DNA of 64,000 nucleotides from CAVPCY01 sp963702525 (GTDB lineage Bacteria; Actinomycetota; Coriobacteriia; Anaerosomatales; PHET01): positions 62,001 through 126,000 of the forward strand of contig CAVPCY010000013.1 in assembly GCA_963702525.1 (NCBI GenBank), read 5' to 3'. The translations under genes were made by a program, and so were the position numbers. Below are positions 62,063-64,000 of the stretch, piece after piece. The notes under the pieces are model-generated. The model did no database searches, was not told the DNA's origin, and worked only from the letters and a program-made list of their open reading frames with translations. Numbering within the stretch: position 1 is the stretch's first letter; each line of letters opens with the position of its first letter.

Positions 62063-64000
62063 TTGTCGGACGTCAAGCGTGTATACGCATTCGGCGGCGG
62101 CCACACCGAGGGCAACAAGGACATGAAGTTCGTCCTTGGTGGCAAGGGGGCCAACCTCGCGGAGATGGCCAACATGGGGCTGCCGGTTCCGCCGGGCTTC
62201 ACGATCAGCTGTCAGGCTTGCGTGGAGTACTACAACTCCGATCCACCCGGCTTTCCGCCCGGCCTGGTCGAGGAGATCGCCGCGTACGTGGACGAACTCG
62301 AAACCAAGATGGGCAAGAAGCTCGGCGACCCGAACGACCCGCTGCTCGTCTCGGTGCGTTCCGGCTCGCCATTCTCGATGCCGGGAATGATGGACACCAT
62401 CCTCAACCTCGGGCTGAACGACGTGTCGGTGCAAGGGATAATCGACCAGACCGGCAACGAGCGATTCGCGTGGGACAGCTATCGACGCTTCGTGCAGATG
62501 TTCTCGAAGGTGGTACTCGACATCGAGGGCGACCTGTTCGAGAACGCCATCACCGCCGTGAAGCAGGCACGCGGCGTCAAAGACGACACCGACCTGTCCG
62601 CCGAAGACATGCGCGAGCTGACCTCCACGTTCAAGACGATCGTTGCCAAGCACGTCGATCCTGCTGAGTTCCCGGAGCTTGTCGGCGCCGACGGGAAGAT
62701 CGCGTTCCCACAAGAGGTCACCCAGCAGCTCCACCTGTCGATCGAGGCGGTCTTCAAGAGCTGGAACAACCGCCGCGCTATCGACTATCGGCGCATGGAG
62801 AAGATCGCGGACGATCTCGGTACTGCCGTCAACGTCCAGACGATGGTGTTCGGCAACAAGGGCGAGACCTCGGCGACCGGTGTGGGCTTCACGCGCAACC
62901 CGGCGGACGGCACCAACGAGTACTACGGCGACTTCCTCACCAACGCCCAGGGCGAAGACGTGGTTGCCGGTATTCGGAATACCGAACCGATCTCGGATCT
63001 CAAGAGGGTTCCGAGTCTGGAGGAGGCGGGAGCCGAGCTCGACGGGGTCTTCGAGACGCTCGAGCAGGCGTACCGGGACATGTGCGACATCGAGTTCACC
63101 ATCGAGCAGGGCAAGCTGTGGATGCTTCAGACGCGTGTAGGCAAGCGTACAGCGCGTGCTGCGCTCAAGATAGCGGTCGACATGGTCGCCGAGGGCATGA
63201 TCACGCGTGAAGAGGCCCTGCAGCGCATCGACCCGGCGCAACTCGACCAGCTGCTGCACCCGCAGTTCGATACGAAGGCGACCTACGACGTCGCGGTCAA
63301 GGGCCTCAACGCCTCTCCGGGCGCTGCCGTGGGCGAAGTGGTGTTCTCGGCGGACGAGGCCGAGGAAGCGACCGCCGAGGGACGCAAGGTCATCCTGGTC
63401 CGCTGGGAGACCACGCCCGATGACCTGCACGGCATGATCGCAGCCCAGGGCATCCTCACTTCGCATGGCGGCAAGACGAGCCACGCGGCGGTTGTGGCCC
63501 GCGGCATGGGCAAGCCGTGCGTGTGCGGCGCCGAGAAGCTCAAGATCGATGCTGCGAAGAAGCAGGCGCACGTCGACGGCAGCGGCATCGTGCTCAGCGA
63601 AGGTGACGTGATCTCGATCGACGGGACGACCGGGATCGTGGTTCTCGGTGCCGTGGAACTCGTGCAGCCCGAGGTATCGGGTGACTTCGACACCATCTTG
63701 GGATGGGCCGACGAGTTTCGCACGATGGGCGTGCGCGCCAACGCGGACACCCCCGATGATGCGGCTCTTCGGACGCTCGTTCGGCGCAGCGGGTATCGGC
63801 CTGTGCCGCACCGAGCACATGTTCCTGGGCGAGCGGAAGGACATCATCCAGAGATTCGTTCTCAACGAAGACCAGGAGATTCGCGGGAAGGCACTTGCGG
63901 AGCTCCTTGAGGCGCAAACAGGCGACTACCTCGGTATCTTCGGTGCGATGGACGGGCTGCCCGTCACGGTGCGCCTGCTCGATCCACCGCTCCACGAGTT
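62063..64000 (+). CDS. ppdK: Pyruvate, phosphate dikinase (one frameshift; 3' end cut by window)
   Basis: Interconverts pyruvate, ATP and phosphate with PEP, AMP and pyrophosphate. The nucleotide-binding domain (YAFGGGHTEGNKDMKFVLGG, VRSGSPFSMPGMMDTILNLG, NKGETSATGVGFTRNPADG) and the phospho-His domain (GILTSHGGKTSHAAVVARGM, His after TS, with the regulated Thr beside it) are present; the PEP domain begins before the window ends. At 63768-63769 an extra T shifts the frame: ALRTLVRRSG versus ALGRSFGAAGIGLCRTEHMF. TTG at 62063 is chosen because GAGGGAGAG stands just before it; GTG 62048 has no such site. Confidence 0.93.

Overview
This window is the chromosome of a high-GC, Gram-positive-lineage bacterium. 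Gene order and protein flavour best fit the actinobacterial class Coriobacteriia or a close environmental relative. Pointers are the block mreBCD-mrdA-rodA / DUF697 / split radical SAM pair (TIGR03960, TIGR03936 types) / RNase G / rplU-rpmA-obg-proBA-nadD-yqeK-LCP-rsfS, the block hrcA-dnaJ-rsmE-mtaB-phoH-HD-ybeY-dgkA-corC-cdd-era-recO, a two-subunit GlyQ/GlyS, and PPDK with its regulatory kinase. Taxonomy is inferred from reading alone. Almost all of it is vegetative core genome on the + strand. I saw no IS element, prophage, CRISPR array or rRNA operon, and no gene-free stretch above 300 bases.

Layout. 0-4.4 kb: end of a Crp/Fnr regulator, a small cytochrome b5-like protein, an rRNA uracil methyltransferase (minus strand), and a PilT retraction ATPase carrying an N-terminal receiver-like domain. 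4.4-7.9 kb: a tight four-gene unit (OsmC peroxiredoxin, family 2 glycosyltransferase, BshB1-like deacetylase, BshC-like protein), the best candidate for an undescribed pathway. 8-14.9 kb: ferredoxin, PlsY, lipid kinase, tRNA-Arg, EF-G-like GTPase, lipoprotein cyclophilin, TPR membrane protein, Ndk. 15-21.3 kb: RadC and the rod-shape/elongasome operon. 21.3-34.8 kb: a heavily overlapped operon series from DUF697 to an EamA transporter. 34.8-42 kb: tRNA-Ala, leuS, comEA-comEC-holA, convergent rpsT. 42-50.7 kb: lepA, dusB, hemW, a CIRCE-controlled hrcA-dnaJ unit, rsmE, mtaB. 50.7-58 kb: phoH to recO. 58-64 kb: glyQS, the PPDK regulator, and ppdK running off the end.

Quality and regulation. At least nine conserved genes or gene ends are broken by a shift in the same direction, each repaired by removing one base, usually from a short homopolymer (cyclophilin, EamA, leuS, comEA, probably comEC, lepA, hemW twice, glyS, ppdK). 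That pattern is what uncorrected insertion errors in a consensus look like; these genes should be treated as intact. Visible regulation includes a GC-rich CIRCE operator over the hrcA promoter, several promoters with extended -10 boxes (TGnTAGACT / TGnTAGAAT), a promoter-then-terminator arrangement before mreB, a hairpin/terminator leader touching the comEA start, a terminator for rpsT embedded in convergent holA, and a probably leaderless lepA mRNA.
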